Shown in pieces: positions 26,320-36,056 of a stretch of 64,000 nt of DNA. The notes under the pieces are model-generated. The model had not been told where the DNA came from. It saw nothing but the letters and a program-made list of their open reading frames with translations, and did no database searches. Origin of the DNA: Synechococcus sp. M16.1 (GTDB lineage: Bacteria; Cyanobacteriota; Cyanobacteriia; PCC-6307; Cyanobiaceae); NCBI RefSeq assembly GCF_014279895.1, contig NZ_CP047954.1, positions 248,001 to 312,000 of the forward strand. The letters run 5' to 3'. Made by a program: the position numbers and the translations under genes. The first letter of the stretch is position 1; each line of letters opens with the position of its first letter.

Positions 26320-27365
26320 GTGGCTGGCCGCATCGACACGTGCTGGATCTCGCCTCGTTTTCGCGGGAAGACTTTGCAGCTGTGCTTGAGCTGGCCCAGC
26401 GGTTTCGTTCACTGCCCGTCACTGGTGCCCGCAAACTGCCCGCCTTGCAGGGCCGTCTGGTGGCAACGCTGTTCTTCGAGCCCAGCACCCGAACTCGCAG
26501 CAGTTTTGAGTTGGCGGCCAAGCGTCTCTCGGCAGACGTGATGAGCTTTTCACCCTCCAGCAGCTCACTCAGCAAAGGGGAAAGCGTTCTCGACACAGCG
26601 CGCACCTACGTGGCCATGGGGGCCGACGTTCTGGTGGTGCGCCACCGTTCCACCGGTGTGCCGCAGCAACTGGCGCTGGATCTGCAGCAGATGGGTGAGC
26701 GCACCGTGGTGCTTAATGGGGGCGATGGACTTCACAGTCATCCCAGTCAGGGACTGCTGGATCTGCTCACTCTTGCCCGGCATTTCTCACCCCAGTACCC
26801 CATGCCGGAAGCGCTGCAGGGACGCCGGATTGTGATTGTCGGAGACATCCTTCACTCGCGGGTGGCCCGTTCCAATCTCTGGGCTTTGACGGCCTGTGGC
26901 GCGGATGTGGTGTTGTGCGGTCCTCCCAGCCTTGTTCCCGAGGATTTTTCGGTCTTCGTGGATGCTCCGCCCCCTGGTCTGCTGAAGGATCCGGTGCCGC
27001 ATCGGGGCAAGGTCAGCGTGGTGCGGCGCCTGGAGCATGCGCTGCCGGGCGCCGATGCCGTGATGACCCTGCGGCTTCAGAAGGAACGGATGGGCCAGCA
27101 GTTGCTCACCAGCCTGGAGCGCTATCACCGGGACTTCGGGCTGAGCCATGAGCGCATGCAGCTCTGTGGGGAGAACGTTCCTGTACTGCACCCCGGCCCG
27201 GTCAATCGCGGCGTCGAATTGAGTGGCTCGCTTCTGGATGACCCGCGCGTCAGCCTTGTGGAAGAGCAGGTCAGGAATGGCGTGCCCACCCGGATGGCCT
27301 TGCTCTATTTGATGGCAGCTTCCGAATCCGCAACTGAGGCCTCCTTGGTGTCGAGCAGCTCCTGA
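26316..27365 (+). CDS. pyrB: Aspartate carbamoyltransferase catalytic subunit
   Basis: PyrB condenses carbamoyl phosphate with aspartate in pyrimidine synthesis. The 349-residue protein shows the carbamoyl phosphate loop [63 protein letters not shown] and the C-terminal [16 protein letters not shown]. The start is ATG 26316, which overlaps the glycosylase gene's stop (ATGA). The last 61 bp overlap the convergent NDH-2 remnant, and the extra polar C-terminal residues after YLMAASE look like an extension beyond the usual end of the enzyme. Confidence 0.96.
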   Translation: MSGWPHRHVLDLASFSREDFAAVLELAQRFRSLPVTGARKLPALQGRLVATLFFEPSTRTRSSFELAAKRLSADVMSFSPSSSSLSKGESVLDTARTYVAMGADVLVVRHRSTGVPQQLALDLQQMGERTVVLNGGDGLHSHPSQGLLDLLTLARHFSPQYPMPEALQGRRIVIVGDILHSRVARSNLWALTACGADVVLCGPPSLVPEDFSVFVDAPPPGLLKDPVPHRGKVSVVRRLEHALPGADAVMTLRLQKERMGQQLLTSLERYHRDFGLSHERMQLCGENVPVLHPGPVNRGVELSGSLLDDPRVSLVEEQVRNGVPTRMALLYLMAASESATEASLVSSSS

Positions 27366-27793
27366 GTTTTGGGGAGGCCACTGAGCTGATGGGCGTAGTA
27401 ATCCATCGCTGCCTTGAGGGCGGCATCGGGTTCTGCGATGGAGGGACCTTTGCCGCTGGCCATCGGGAAGTGGGCATCCTCAGCATCAAGCGCTAGATGC
27501 TGGCTGGGCATTCCTGTTAGCAGAATCGAGGCCCGTTGCCGGGTCGCCAGGGCGTACAGCCATTTGATGCTCAAGGTGATTCGGTTCTCTCGGTTGGGGA
27601 TCAAGGCCAGGTGAACGATGGCCCACAGCAGCAGGCCCAGGCGTCCGGAAAATCTGAAGCCATGCAGGTCGGCGAATGCACTGGCTTGGACCCTTGCAAA
27701 GCCGCCGCCGCCGATGACCACATCCGGTGCATGACGCAGCTGCTCCGCTGGCGGTTCAAGCTCCAGGAAGTAATGGTTGCTCGCCATGTGCAT
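27305..27793 (-). pseudogene. Type II NADH dehydrogenase (NDH-2) remnant with internal deletion
   Basis: The 162-residue frame has an N-terminal flavin/NAD Rossmann strand (APDVVIGGGGFARVQA) and then directly continues with the C-terminal part expected of NDH-2, HGFRFSGRLGLLLWAIVHLA, IPNRENRITLSIKWLY and RQRASILLTG, which is the membrane-anchor region. A full NDH-2 is about 400 residues or more, so some 250 residues carrying the rest of the FAD and NAD domains are missing. The frame is open, so it may still make a short protein, but it cannot be a working dehydrogenase. It overlaps pyrB by 61 bp tail-to-tail and follows ycf20 by 65 bp. Confidence 0.6.
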
Positions 27794-27858
27794 TCCAACG
27801 GATTCATTCCGAAGGGCTTGAGTCGCAATCTTGGTTGGCTGTTTTGAACGGTTCTGCT

Positions 27859-28239
27859 TCAGATCAGCTTGAACCCTTCGAGAAAGAGGCCGTAGAGAAA
27901 TCCAATGCGACCAAGATCCAGGAGCTGTTGGGGCAGCTTCAGTGATGGTTCGGAGCTGCGTCGGCGCCGGATCGTGAGTTCAGTGCCAAGAACCACCACA
28001 AGCGCAGCCACGGGGTCCATCTGCCCGAGAACGCCTGCCACTGATGTGATGGCGCTACCGATCAAAAAGCCAATGAGTCCGGCAAGGGCCAGCAAGGAAA
28101 ACCGCCGCCAAGGATTTCGCGCCCATCGATCCAGCCTTTGAAATGCTGCTCCAACGTTGGTTTGCAGCCGGGTGGATTGAAGCCGTTGCACGGCACTGGT
28201 TTCAGGGGAAGAGGCAGGGTCGAAACCAGTGATCCCCAT
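27859..28239 (-). CDS. ycf20: Ycf20 / DUF565 family membrane protein
   Basis: The 126-residue protein has the conserved RNPWRRFSLLALAGLIGFLIGSA block, a second membrane helix (VAALVVVLGTELTIR), and a C-terminal LGRIGFLYGLFLEGFKLI, matching the Ycf20/DUF565 pattern. In algae a Ycf20-like protein affects non-photochemical quenching; in cyanobacteria the function is unclear. A longer frame with a GTG at 28305 exists, but I favour ATG 28239 (MGITGFDPASS). It is downstream of the terminator at 28325-28350, so it is likely to have its own promoter in the short gap. Confidence 0.8.
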   Translation of the reverse strand: MGITGFDPASSPETSAVQRLQSTRLQTNVGAAFQRLDRWARNPWRRFSLLALAGLIGFLIGSAITSVAGVLGQMDPVAALVVVLGTELTIRRRRSSEPSLKLPQQLLDLGRIGFLYGLFLEGFKLI

Positions 28240-28324
28240 CACCCGGCCATGCCCCTGCCAGCCCCTGTTTACACCACCCGTAGGCAACCTGCAGGCATCA
28301 GACACTACGGATAGGAGATTTCAA

Positions 28325-28350
28325 TAAAAAAACCCGGGGCAAGCCCGGGC
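28325..28350 (-). terminator. Rho-independent terminator
   Basis: Read on the minus strand, GCCCGGGCTTGCCCCGGG forms a GC hairpin followed by TTTTTTTATT. It lies 66 bp after the stop of the small gene at 28416-28616 and before ycf20, so it ends that transcript. Confidence 0.85.
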
Positions 28351-28415
28351 CAGGTGATGGGGATTGGCGCAGCAAAGCCAGAGCTGAGGGCTTTGACAAC
28401 GGCTTGCGCTGAAAG

Positions 28416-28616
28416 TTATTTGGACTCAGCCTTCGCTTTTCTGGACGCTTTGCCTTCGAGAAGTTCCAGCAGGGCTTCCATTTGTGCCATCACCCCGCGA
28501 ACTTCGCCGGCTTCGGGAAGAAGGCCGTCTTCCATGACTCCTTGGTGCATCTCGCGCAGCTCTTGGCGGATGTAGCGCAGGTGGCTCACGACCTGCTCGC
28601 GCTTCGATTGCGACAT
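28416..28616 (-). CDS. Small conserved hypothetical protein (66 aa)
   Basis: The protein reads MSQSKREQVVSHLRYIRQEL then REMHQGVMEDGLLPE and a helical, charged end (MEALLELLEGKASRKAKAES). It looks all-helical and soluble, with a basic C-terminus. I do not recognise a family and the function is unknown. It is flanked by its own terminator at 28325-28350, supporting an independent transcript. Codon use is like the neighbours. The stretch upstream (28617-28804, before tRNA-Ala) holds no other gene I can support. Confidence 0.75.
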   Translation of the reverse strand: MSQSKREQVVSHLRYIRQELREMHQGVMEDGLLPEAGEVRGVMAQMEALLELLEGKASRKAKAESK

Positions 28617-28804
28617 CGGCTACGGGGGAGTTCAACACCCCTTTTACCTCATGGGGGGTCAGCTGCGGCGCGATGGGGCGCGACTTATCGCACCGGCTGC
28701 AGCCAGGAGTGTGAAGGTGAGCAGGGCTGAAGGTCGTGCCACGGTGCTGAAAACCACAAGGACAAACAGGCCAATGAGTGGCAGGCGACGCTGCAAAAGC
28801 GCAG

Positions 28805-28877
28805 TGGAGAATAGGGGATTCGAACCCCTGACCTCTGCGGTGCGATCGCAGCGCTCTACCAACTGAGCTAATTCCCC
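28805..28877 (-). tRNA. tRNA-Ala (anticodon CGC)
   Basis: Read on the minus strand, the 73-base gene has acceptor GGGGAAT pairing with ATTCTCC (one G-T pair), D arm GCTCAGTTGGTAGAGC, anticodon stem CTGCG/CGCAG with loop ATCGCAC (anticodon CGC), and T arm AGGGGTTCGAATCCCCT. The discriminator is A at 28805, without encoded CCA. The anticodon reads GCG alanine codons. It is separated by 66 bp from the DUF2555 gene start on the opposite strand. Confidence 0.96.
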
Positions 28878-28943
28878 GGTCAGACAACGCTAGCCGGCAC
28901 GGCCTGCGTCAAACTGCCATGAATGGGGTCTGAGGACGGCTCG

Positions 28944-29144
28944 ATGCTTACGCAGGAACGGCTCGAAGCTTTTGACGAGGCCTCGACGGCCGAACTCGCC
29001 CGCCGGCTTGAAGAGGACGATTACCCCTCTCCTTTCGACAGCCTTTCGGATTGGCACCTGCTTCGGGCGCTGGCCATTCACCGGCCTGAACTGATCCTTC
29101 CGTACCACCATTTGGTGGACCAAGAACCTTTTGATGAAGACTGA
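28944..29144 (+). CDS. DUF2555 family protein (66 aa)
   Basis: This small soluble protein reads MLTQERLEAFDEASTAELAR, then RLEEDDYPSPFDSLSDWHLL and RALAIHRPELILPYHHLVDQ. The RRLEEDDYxSPFxxLxDWHLLRA core is what I recall of DUF2555, restricted to cyanobacteria and of unknown function. I used ATG 28944 because GAGGA lies 7 bases upstream; an upstream ATG at 28923 is possible. Its 3' end overlaps the coaBC ATG by 11 bp, so the two genes are likely co-transcribed and translationally linked. Confidence 0.8.
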   Translation: MLTQERLEAFDEASTAELARRLEEDDYPSPFDSLSDWHLLRALAIHRPELILPYHHLVDQEPFDED

Positions 29145-30444
29145 GCAGGCGTCGCCACTGTCGTCGCCACTGTCGTCACCACTGTGCGGGCGGCGTGTTC
29201 TAGTGGCCGTCAGCGGCAGCATTGCTGCTGTTAAGACGCCCTTGCTCGTCAGCGCGCTGATTAAGGCCGGCGCTGAGGTGCGCTGTCTTGTGACCACCAG
29301 TGGTGCTGCCTTGGTGAGTCCCGTGGCGCTCGCCAGCCTCAGTCGCCATCGCTGCTATCTCGAGGCCGACCAGTGGGACTCCGCCTCATCCAGGCCCTTG
29401 CACATCGAGTTGGCGGAGTGGGCGGAGTTGGCCATCGTTGCGCCCCTGAGTGCCAGCAGCCTGTCCCGCTGGAGCCAGGGTTCAGCCGACGGTCTGCTCG
29501 CCAGTGTTCTGCTGGCCATGGAAGCTCCTGTCATCGCGGCTCCGGCGATGAATACGGCCATGTGGCGTCACCCTGCGGTGCAACGCAACTGGCAGCAGGT
29601 TCAATCCTTCCCTGGGGTGATCCCCCTCGTGCCGGCGTCCGGTCTCTTGGCCTGTGATCGCGTCGGCGATGGGCGCATGGCTGATCCGCTGTTGATTGAG
29701 TTGGCGGCTTCGTCTGTATTCAGCCGCGGTTCGGGAATTCCTGACGTGACCCTTGATTGCTCGGGGATGACCGTTCTTGTTTCGGCTGGACCGACGCAAG
29801 AGTCGATTGATCCGGCCCGTTTCCTGAGCAACCGCAGCAGCGGCCGCATGGGTGTGTTGCTGGCGCAGGCGGCACGCTTCCGGGGTGCCACCGTTCATCT
29901 GGTGCATGGTCCATTGGATCTCCCCGACGCCTGGCTTGAAGGCCTGGAGTGCACTGCGGTGGAGAGTGCCGCCGAACTCGGTTCAACTCTGCAGTTGGCT
30001 CAGCCCGGAGCCGATGTGCTCGTCATGGCTGCTGCCGTCGCTGACCTGCGGCGCGATGCCGCTCCCTCAAACAAACTGGCCAAGCAGGATCTTCAGCAGG
30101 CTCTTGTCTCCGGTTGGGCAGAAGTGCCTGATTTGCTGTCGAATCTGACCCGCCAACGCTGCCCCGGACAGTTGGTTCTCGGCTTCTCAGCGCTCACAGG
30201 CAGCGATGCCCATTTGCTGGAGCGGGCTGAAAGCAAGCGGCTGGCGAAGGGCTGCGATCTGATGATGGTGAATCCCGTGGACCGAGATGGTCAGGGTTTC
30301 GGGGACCAACCCAATGGAGGCTGGTTGCTTGGAGATGGCTGGAGACGGGAGCTGCCTGTGACGGCAAAGCTCTCTCTGGCCCATCAATTGGTTGATGCTC
30401 TGGTTGAGGCTCGGGATCAGGCCGCGGCGTCGATGGAGTCCTGA
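29134..30444 (+). CDS. coaBC: CoaBC: phosphopantothenoylcysteine decarboxylase/phosphopantothenate-cysteine ligase
   Basis: This 436-residue bifunctional enzyme makes 4'-phosphopantetheine for coenzyme A. The N-terminal CoaC half has RRVLVAVSGSIAAVKTPLLV (FMN-binding), the segment TTSGAALVSP and PAMNTAMWRHPAVQRN with the catalytic region. The C-terminal CoaB half has VLVSAGPTQESIDPARFLSNRSSG and ADVLVMAAAVADLR, followed by the KLAKQD lysine. An unusual N-terminal stretch of three SSPL/SPL repeats precedes the core. The ATG at 29134 overlaps DUF2555. It overlaps the convergent gene at 30417 by 28 bp. Confidence 0.93.
   Translation: MKTEQASPLSSPLSSPLCGRRVLVAVSGSIAAVKTPLLVSALIKAGAEVRCLVTTSGAALVSPVALASLSRHRCYLEADQWDSASSRPLHIELAEWAELAIVAPLSASSLSRWSQGSADGLLASVLLAMEAPVIAAPAMNTAMWRHPAVQRNWQQVQSFPGVIPLVPASGLLACDRVGDGRMADPLLIELAASSVFSRGSGIPDVTLDCSGMTVLVSAGPTQESIDPARFLSNRSSGRMGVLLAQAARFRGATVHLVHGPLDLPDAWLEGLECTAVESAAELGSTLQLAQPGADVLVMAAAVADLRRDAAPSNKLAKQDLQQALVSGWAEVPDLLSNLTRQRCPGQLVLGFSALTGSDAHLLERAESKRLAKGCDLMMVNPVDRDGQGFGDQPNGGWLLGDGWRRELPVTAKLSLAHQLVDALVEARDQAAASMES
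29151..29186 (+). repeat. Three tandem copies of a 12-bp unit inside the 5' end of coaBC
   Basis: The unit GTCGCCACTGTC is repeated, with a third copy carrying changes (GTCACCACTGTG). Because the unit is a multiple of three it keeps the frame and encodes a repeated Ser-Pro-Leu-Ser motif in the N-terminal tail, ahead of the flavin-binding strand. Such a repeat could expand or contract by slippage without breaking the gene. Confidence 0.85.
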
Positions 30445-30722
30445 CCGAGCAGGTCGATGAAGGTGCGCAGCTGAAGACGAGGGATGTAGGGCCAGCCTCC
30501 GTTTTTCTCCATTCCCTGCAGAAGTGTGAACAATTTCTGGCGGTTTTCTGGAAGGCTTTGACGAAACGGACCGTCCTGAACGTCGCGATGCAGGGCCTCC
30601 AGCTCACGCAGCAGGGTGAGCAGTGCTTCGGGATTTCCCCTCAACTCCTCTGCCAGCTCGCCTAGGGCGGCCATCGCCGGAGCCATCCGTGCCTGGGTCG
30701 AATCGGGATCGTTGGATGTCAC
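30417..30722 (-). CDS. Conserved hypothetical protein (101 aa)
   Basis: The soluble helical protein contains TQARMAPAMAALGELAEELR, RELEALHRDVQDGPFRQSLP and NGGWPYIPRLQLRTFIDLLG. I recall a similar short protein in other marine cyanobacteria but know no function. A TTG at 30752 and a GTG at 30722 are both possible starts; I prefer GTG 30722, and an internal ATG at 30686 would give a shorter form. It is convergent with coaBC (28-bp overlap) and divergent from psbO, so the 120-bp gap to psbO must hold both promoters. Confidence 0.7.
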   Translation of the reverse strand: MTSNDPDSTQARMAPAMAALGELAEELRGNPEALLTLLRELEALHRDVQDGPFRQSLPENRQKLFTLLQGMEKNGGWPYIPRLQLRTFIDLLGQDSIDAAA

Positions 30723-30762
30723 GCGCTTTCGACAAGTTGTTGAGAGCTGCAAAAGGCTAGCC

Positions 30763-30789
30763 CTGACGTCATTTTTCGCCCTGTAAGAT
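30763..30789 (+). promoter_or_regulatory. Possible psbO promoter
   Basis: TAAGAT at 30784-30789 is preceded by TG one base away (CTGTAAGAT), resembling an extended -10 element. A weak CTGACG lies 15 bases upstream at 30763-30768 and could act as a -35. The position, about 50 bp ahead of the psbO ATG, is suitable. This is inferred from pattern only; spacing is shorter than the ideal 17. Confidence 0.35.
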
Positions 30790-30842
30790 CCAGATCTGAC
30801 GGCATTCCGTCCCCATTAGCGTTCAGCCGATCGGCTCCTTCC

Positions 30843-31673
30843 ATGCGCATTCGTCCTCTGCTGGCCGTCGTGCTGGCGCTCTGCCTCGCGTTCTTCACCA
30901 CGGCCTGCAGTGGCGACAGTGATGCAGTTCAGCGTGGTGGATCCAACGTCACCTACGACGACATCCACAACACCGGCAAGGCCAACGATTGCCCCACGAT
31001 CGGGGACTCAGCCCGGGGCTCGATTCCTCTGACGGCCGGTGGCAGCTACGAGCTGCGTGAGATCTGCATGCACCCCGTGCAGGTTTATGCCAAGGAGGAG
31101 CCCAAGAACATTCGTCAGCAAGCTGAGTTTGTTGAGGGCAAGATCCTCACCCGTTACACCTCCAGCCTCGACTCCGTTTTTGGCGATCTGAAGGTGACGG
31201 AATCAGGCCTGCAATTCCAGGAGAAAGGTGGCATCGACTTCCAGCCGATCACCGTTCTGGTGCCCGGTGGCGAAGAGTTCCCCTTCACGTTCTCCAGCAA
31301 GTCCCTCAATGCCACTGCTGAGGGCTCGGCTCTGACCACCAGCACCGACTTTGAAGGCACCTATCGCACCCCCAGCTACCGCACCAGCAACTTCATTGAT
31401 CCCAAGGGTCGGGCTCTGACGACTGGTGTTCAGTACGCCCAGGGTCTTGTGGCACTTGGTGGTGATGACGAACAGCTCGAGAAGGACAACAACAAGCGCT
31501 ACATCGATGGTGTGGGAACCATGAGCCTCTCCATCACCAAGGTTGATCCTGAAACCGGAGAATTCGCTGGTGTGTTCAGCGCCATCCAGCCCTCCGACTC
31601 CGACATGGGTGGTCGTGAAGTGGTCGACATCAAGATCACTGGCGATCTCTACGGCCGTCTTGAAGAGGCTTGA
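30843..31673 (+). CDS. psbO: Photosystem II manganese-stabilising protein PsbO
   Basis: PsbO is the lumenal extrinsic subunit that protects the Mn4CaO5 cluster of photosystem II. The 276-residue precursor has a Sec signal peptide (residues 1-22, LLAVVLALCLAFFTTACSG) with a lipobox-like TTAC at its end, which could make it a lipoprotein. The mature part carries the NVTYDDIHNTGKANDCPT start and the disulphide cysteines (DCPT and EICMHP), and ends GGREVVDIKITGDLYGRLEE. Length is normal. A strong terminator follows at 31697-31720, so the gene is probably monocistronic. Confidence 0.97.
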   Translation: MRIRPLLAVVLALCLAFFTTACSGDSDAVQRGGSNVTYDDIHNTGKANDCPTIGDSARGSIPLTAGGSYELREICMHPVQVYAKEEPKNIRQQAEFVEGKILTRYTSSLDSVFGDLKVTESGLQFQEKGGIDFQPITVLVPGGEEFPFTFSSKSLNATAEGSALTTSTDFEGTYRTPSYRTSNFIDPKGRALTTGVQYAQGLVALGGDDEQLEKDNNKRYIDGVGTMSLSITKVDPETGEFAGVFSAIQPSDSDMGGREVVDIKITGDLYGRLEEA

Positions 31674-31696
31674 TCGAAGTCATCACAACAGGTTGT

Positions 31697-31720
31697 AAGG
31701 GGGCTTAGGCCCCCTTTTTT
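31697..31720 (+). terminator. Rho-independent terminator of psbO
   Basis: AAGGGGGC, loop TTAG, and CCCCCTT are followed by TTTTTT at 31715-31720. This GC-rich hairpin and uridine run lie 24 bp after the psbO stop. It is one of very few clear intrinsic terminators in the window. Confidence 0.93.
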
Positions 31721-31778
31721 GTGGCCCATTGCAATCCTCCGGCGATCTGGGAGAATCGCCCGATCTTTCCATGCAGCC

Positions 31779-32951
31779 ATGACCGCCAGTGCTTCAGCTC
31801 CTGCCCAGCGATCCGGTGTGATTGCTCCCTACGGCGGAACGCTGGTTGATCTGATGGTGGCCGAGGCGGATCGTGCCGCTGTGAAAGCCACGGCGACCAA
31901 AACGATCGAGTGTTCCGATCGCAACGCCTGTGATGTGGAGCTGCTGTGTGTTGGTGGCTTCTCTCCCTTGCGTGGCTTCATGCACCAGGAGGACTACGAC
32001 GCCGTGGTCAGTGGGCATCGTCTGGCTGCTGGCCAGCTGTTCGGCCTGCCGATCGTGATGGACACCGACCGCGATGACGTGGTGGTGGGCGACAAGCTGC
32101 TGCTCACCTACAAGGGTCAGGACTTGGCCGTCCTCGAGGTGGAGGACAAGTGGGAACCCAACAAAGTGGCTGAAGCCAAGGGCTGCTACGGCACCACCTC
32201 CATTGAGCACCCTGCGGTTCGGATGATCACGATGGAGCGCAAGCGCTTCTATCTGGGTGGAAGCCTCCAGGGTCTTGCTCTGCCCGAGCGGGTGTTCCCC
32301 TGCAAGACCCCTGCTGAGGTGCGTGCAGGCCTGCCCGAAGGTGAGGACGTGGTGGCGTTCCAGTGCCGTAACCCCATTCACCGCGCGCACTACGAACTGT
32401 TCACCCGTGCCCTGCATGCACAGAACGTCAGTGACAACGCTGTGGTGCTCGTTCATCCCACCTGCGGTCCCACTCAGCAGGACGACATCCCTGGTGCCGT
32501 TCGCTTCCAGACCTATGAACGTCTGGCGGCCGAAGTGAACAACGACAGCATTCGCTGGGCCTACCTGCCCTACGCCATGCACATGGCCGGTCCGCGTGAA
32601 GCGCTGCAGCACATGATCATCCGCCGCAACTACGGATGCACCCACTTCATCATTGGCCGCGATATGGCCGGCTGCAAATCGTCTCTCACCGGTGACGATT
32701 TCTATGGCCCTTACGACGCTCAGAACTTCGCGAAGGAGTGTGCCCCCGAGCTCACGATGGAAACCGTTCCCTCCCTGAACCTCGTTTACACCCAGGAAGA
32801 GGGCTATGTGACGGCCGAGCATGCTGAAGCGCGTGGCCTGCACGTGAAGAAGCTGAGCGGCACCCAGTTCCGCAAGATGCTGCGCGGTGGTGAGGAGATT
32901 CCCGAGTGGTTCGCCTTCAAGAGCGTGGTTGAGGTGCTCCGCGCCGCCTGA
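31779..32951 (+). CDS. sat: Sulfate adenylyltransferase (ATP sulfurylase)
   Basis: This enzyme makes adenosine-5'-phosphosulfate from ATP and sulfate, the first step of sulfate assimilation. The 390-residue protein begins MTASASAPAQRSGVIAPYGG and carries the nucleotide motif QCRNPIHRAHYELFTRA, then HPTCGPTQQDD, the GCTHFIIGRDMAGCKS segment and SGTQFRKMLRGGEEIPEWF at the end. Length fits the single-domain bacterial and cyanobacterial type without an APS kinase domain. The start is ATG 31779, 59 bp after the psbO terminator. It lies 44 bp before ftsH. Confidence 0.97.
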   Translation: MTASASAPAQRSGVIAPYGGTLVDLMVAEADRAAVKATATKTIECSDRNACDVELLCVGGFSPLRGFMHQEDYDAVVSGHRLAAGQLFGLPIVMDTDRDDVVVGDKLLLTYKGQDLAVLEVEDKWEPNKVAEAKGCYGTTSIEHPAVRMITMERKRFYLGGSLQGLALPERVFPCKTPAEVRAGLPEGEDVVAFQCRNPIHRAHYELFTRALHAQNVSDNAVVLVHPTCGPTQQDDIPGAVRFQTYERLAAEVNNDSIRWAYLPYAMHMAGPREALQHMIIRRNYGCTHFIIGRDMAGCKSSLTGDDFYGPYDAQNFAKECAPELTMETVPSLNLVYTQEEGYVTAEHAEARGLHVKKLSGTQFRKMLRGGEEIPEWFAFKSVVEVLRAA

Positions 32952-32995
32952 AGACTGAGAACCCGTTTAACATTCCTTCATCTACGAGGCGACCT

Positions 32996-34817
<1,822 letters not shown>

Positions 34818-34846
<29 letters not shown>

Positions 34847-35513
34847 TTTCGATTCGTCTTCCAACCCTTGGCTGGTGCGGCAGGAGCTCTTGGTGGCATC
34901 CCTGCAGCATCAGCCTCTTTTGTTGGTGATTCGGCCAGAGCCCGACGACCTCGCGGCTTCAGGCTCTGGTTTGTTGGGCCAGGTGAAGCAGCTTCACGCT
35001 GCAGGACTTCGACATCTCGAAGTGGCCTGGGTTGACCAGCCAGGCTGGATGGGGTTCATGCAACGGGTGCAAGACCAATTCCCTGGTCTGAATCTTGGGG
35101 CGGCTTCGGTGACGGTCTCCAAGTCGCTCAACGATCTATCGCGGCTTGATCTCAGCTACGCCATGGCACCGTGCTGGTGCCCTGAGCTCGTGGAGCAGGC
35201 CAGAGAGCTTGGTGTCTTGCTGGTGCCTGGGGTCTTCAGCCCCACGGAGGTTCACCAGGCCATGCGGTTCGGCTGTCGTGTCGTCAAGCTGTTTCCCGCT
35301 GCCAATCTGGGGCCTGGTTACTGGAGCCGCTTGCAGGCGCCCCTTGGCCCCCTGCCCTTCGTGATTGCCGCTGGTGGTCTCGAGGTAAGCGACCTCCCCG
35401 TATGGCTGGAGGCTGGGCATGGCGCTGTGGCTCTGGGCCGCAGGGTGGTGGGATCGCCGCCTGCCTTCCAGGCACTTCTCGACTGGTTGCGTCAATCGAC
35501 AAGCCAGCGTTGA
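34818..35513 (+). CDS. Eda-like aldolase (KDPG aldolase family)
   Basis: The 231-residue protein has the TIM-barrel layout of 2-keto-3-deoxy-6-phosphogluconate aldolase: AAGLRHLEVAWV with the conserved Glu, LLVPGVFSPTEVHQAMRFG, the Schiff-base Lys in RVVKLFPAANLGPGY, and FVIAAGGLEVSDLPVWLEAG. Compared with E. coli Eda, the substrate Arg (in EVTLR) and the Thr of PTGG are replaced (EVAWV and AAGG), so activity on KDPG is uncertain. It would serve the Entner-Doudoroff route if active. The GTG start overlaps ftsH by 29 bp; a later start is possible. Confidence 0.75.
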
Positions 35514-35555
35514 CGCCAACGGCTGGTCGACATGCGTCCAAAATGCTACAGATGA

Positions 35556-35565
35556 GATAGCTATC
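35556..35565. promoter_or_regulatory. Palindrome GATAGCTATC ahead of the RHH-H1-like gene
   Basis: A perfect 10-bp palindrome lies 10 bases before the ATG at 35576, where a -10 element or an operator would be placed. Ribbon-helix-helix proteins often repress their own genes through such sites. This is suggestive only. Confidence 0.35.
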
Positions 35566-35575
35566 CAACTGCGTC

Positions 35576-36037
35576 ATGTCGCAGCTCACGATCAAGCTCA
35601 GCGACAAGGCCGATGCCCTGATCGCTCAGCTTCAGAAGGAGATTTTCAATCGTCGGCGCAAGAAGGTTTCGGCTGCTGGAGTCGTGGAGACCCTGGTGGA
35701 GAGCGGAGCAAAATCGCAGTCTGACAAGCGTTTTGCCACGTCCTGGACGAACCTGATCAAGGACATTGAAAAGGCGGCCAAGCTCTCCTACGCCCATGGC
35801 AGCAAGCCATCCACCCTCAGTGATGAGGAGTGGGCCCTGGTGTTGAGTCATCGCAGCCGTGGGAGCACCGGTCGTGCACGCCGGACGGTGAAGAAAACGT
35901 TGGCTGCCAAGAAACCAGCTTCAGCCAAGGCTCAGGCCAGCAAAAAGCCCGCCCGCCGCACCCGGACCCGCAGCGCGGCAAAGACGAAAACGGCCGCAGC
36001 GGCGGTGAGCTCTAGCTCAGCGGTGAGTTCCGTCTGA
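35576..36037 (+). CDS. Probable DNA-binding protein: RHH-like N-terminus with histone H1-like tail
   Basis: The 153-residue protein starts MSQLTIKLSDKADALIAQLQ, which looks like a ribbon-helix-helix strand and first helix, followed by basic NRRRKKVSAAGVVETLVESG as the second helix. The middle (SWTNLIKDIEKAAKLSYAHG) is helical. From about residue 98 it becomes a lysine/arginine/alanine tail (KKTLAAKKPASAKAQASKKP, then RRTRTRSAAKTKT) like bacterial H1-type proteins, ending in Ser-Ala. The combination suggests a nucleoid-associated or regulatory DNA-binding protein. No family name is certain. It is convergent with aroC, with a 19-bp gap. Confidence 0.7.
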   Translation: MSQLTIKLSDKADALIAQLQKEIFNRRRKKVSAAGVVETLVESGAKSQSDKRFATSWTNLIKDIEKAAKLSYAHGSKPSTLSDEEWALVLSHRSRGSTGRARRTVKKTLAAKKPASAKAQASKKPARRTRTRSAAKTKTAAAAVSSSSAVSSV

Positions 36038-36056
36038 ACTGATTCAAGGGTGGTGC

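Noticed and set aside
28659-28862. Short hydrophobic frame (67 codons) on the minus strand
   Set aside because: Its first half overlaps the tRNA-Ala gene, and no good start remains for the hydrophobic end.
31794-32843. Minus-strand frame of 349 codons
   Set aside because: It is antisense to sat, which has all its family motifs.
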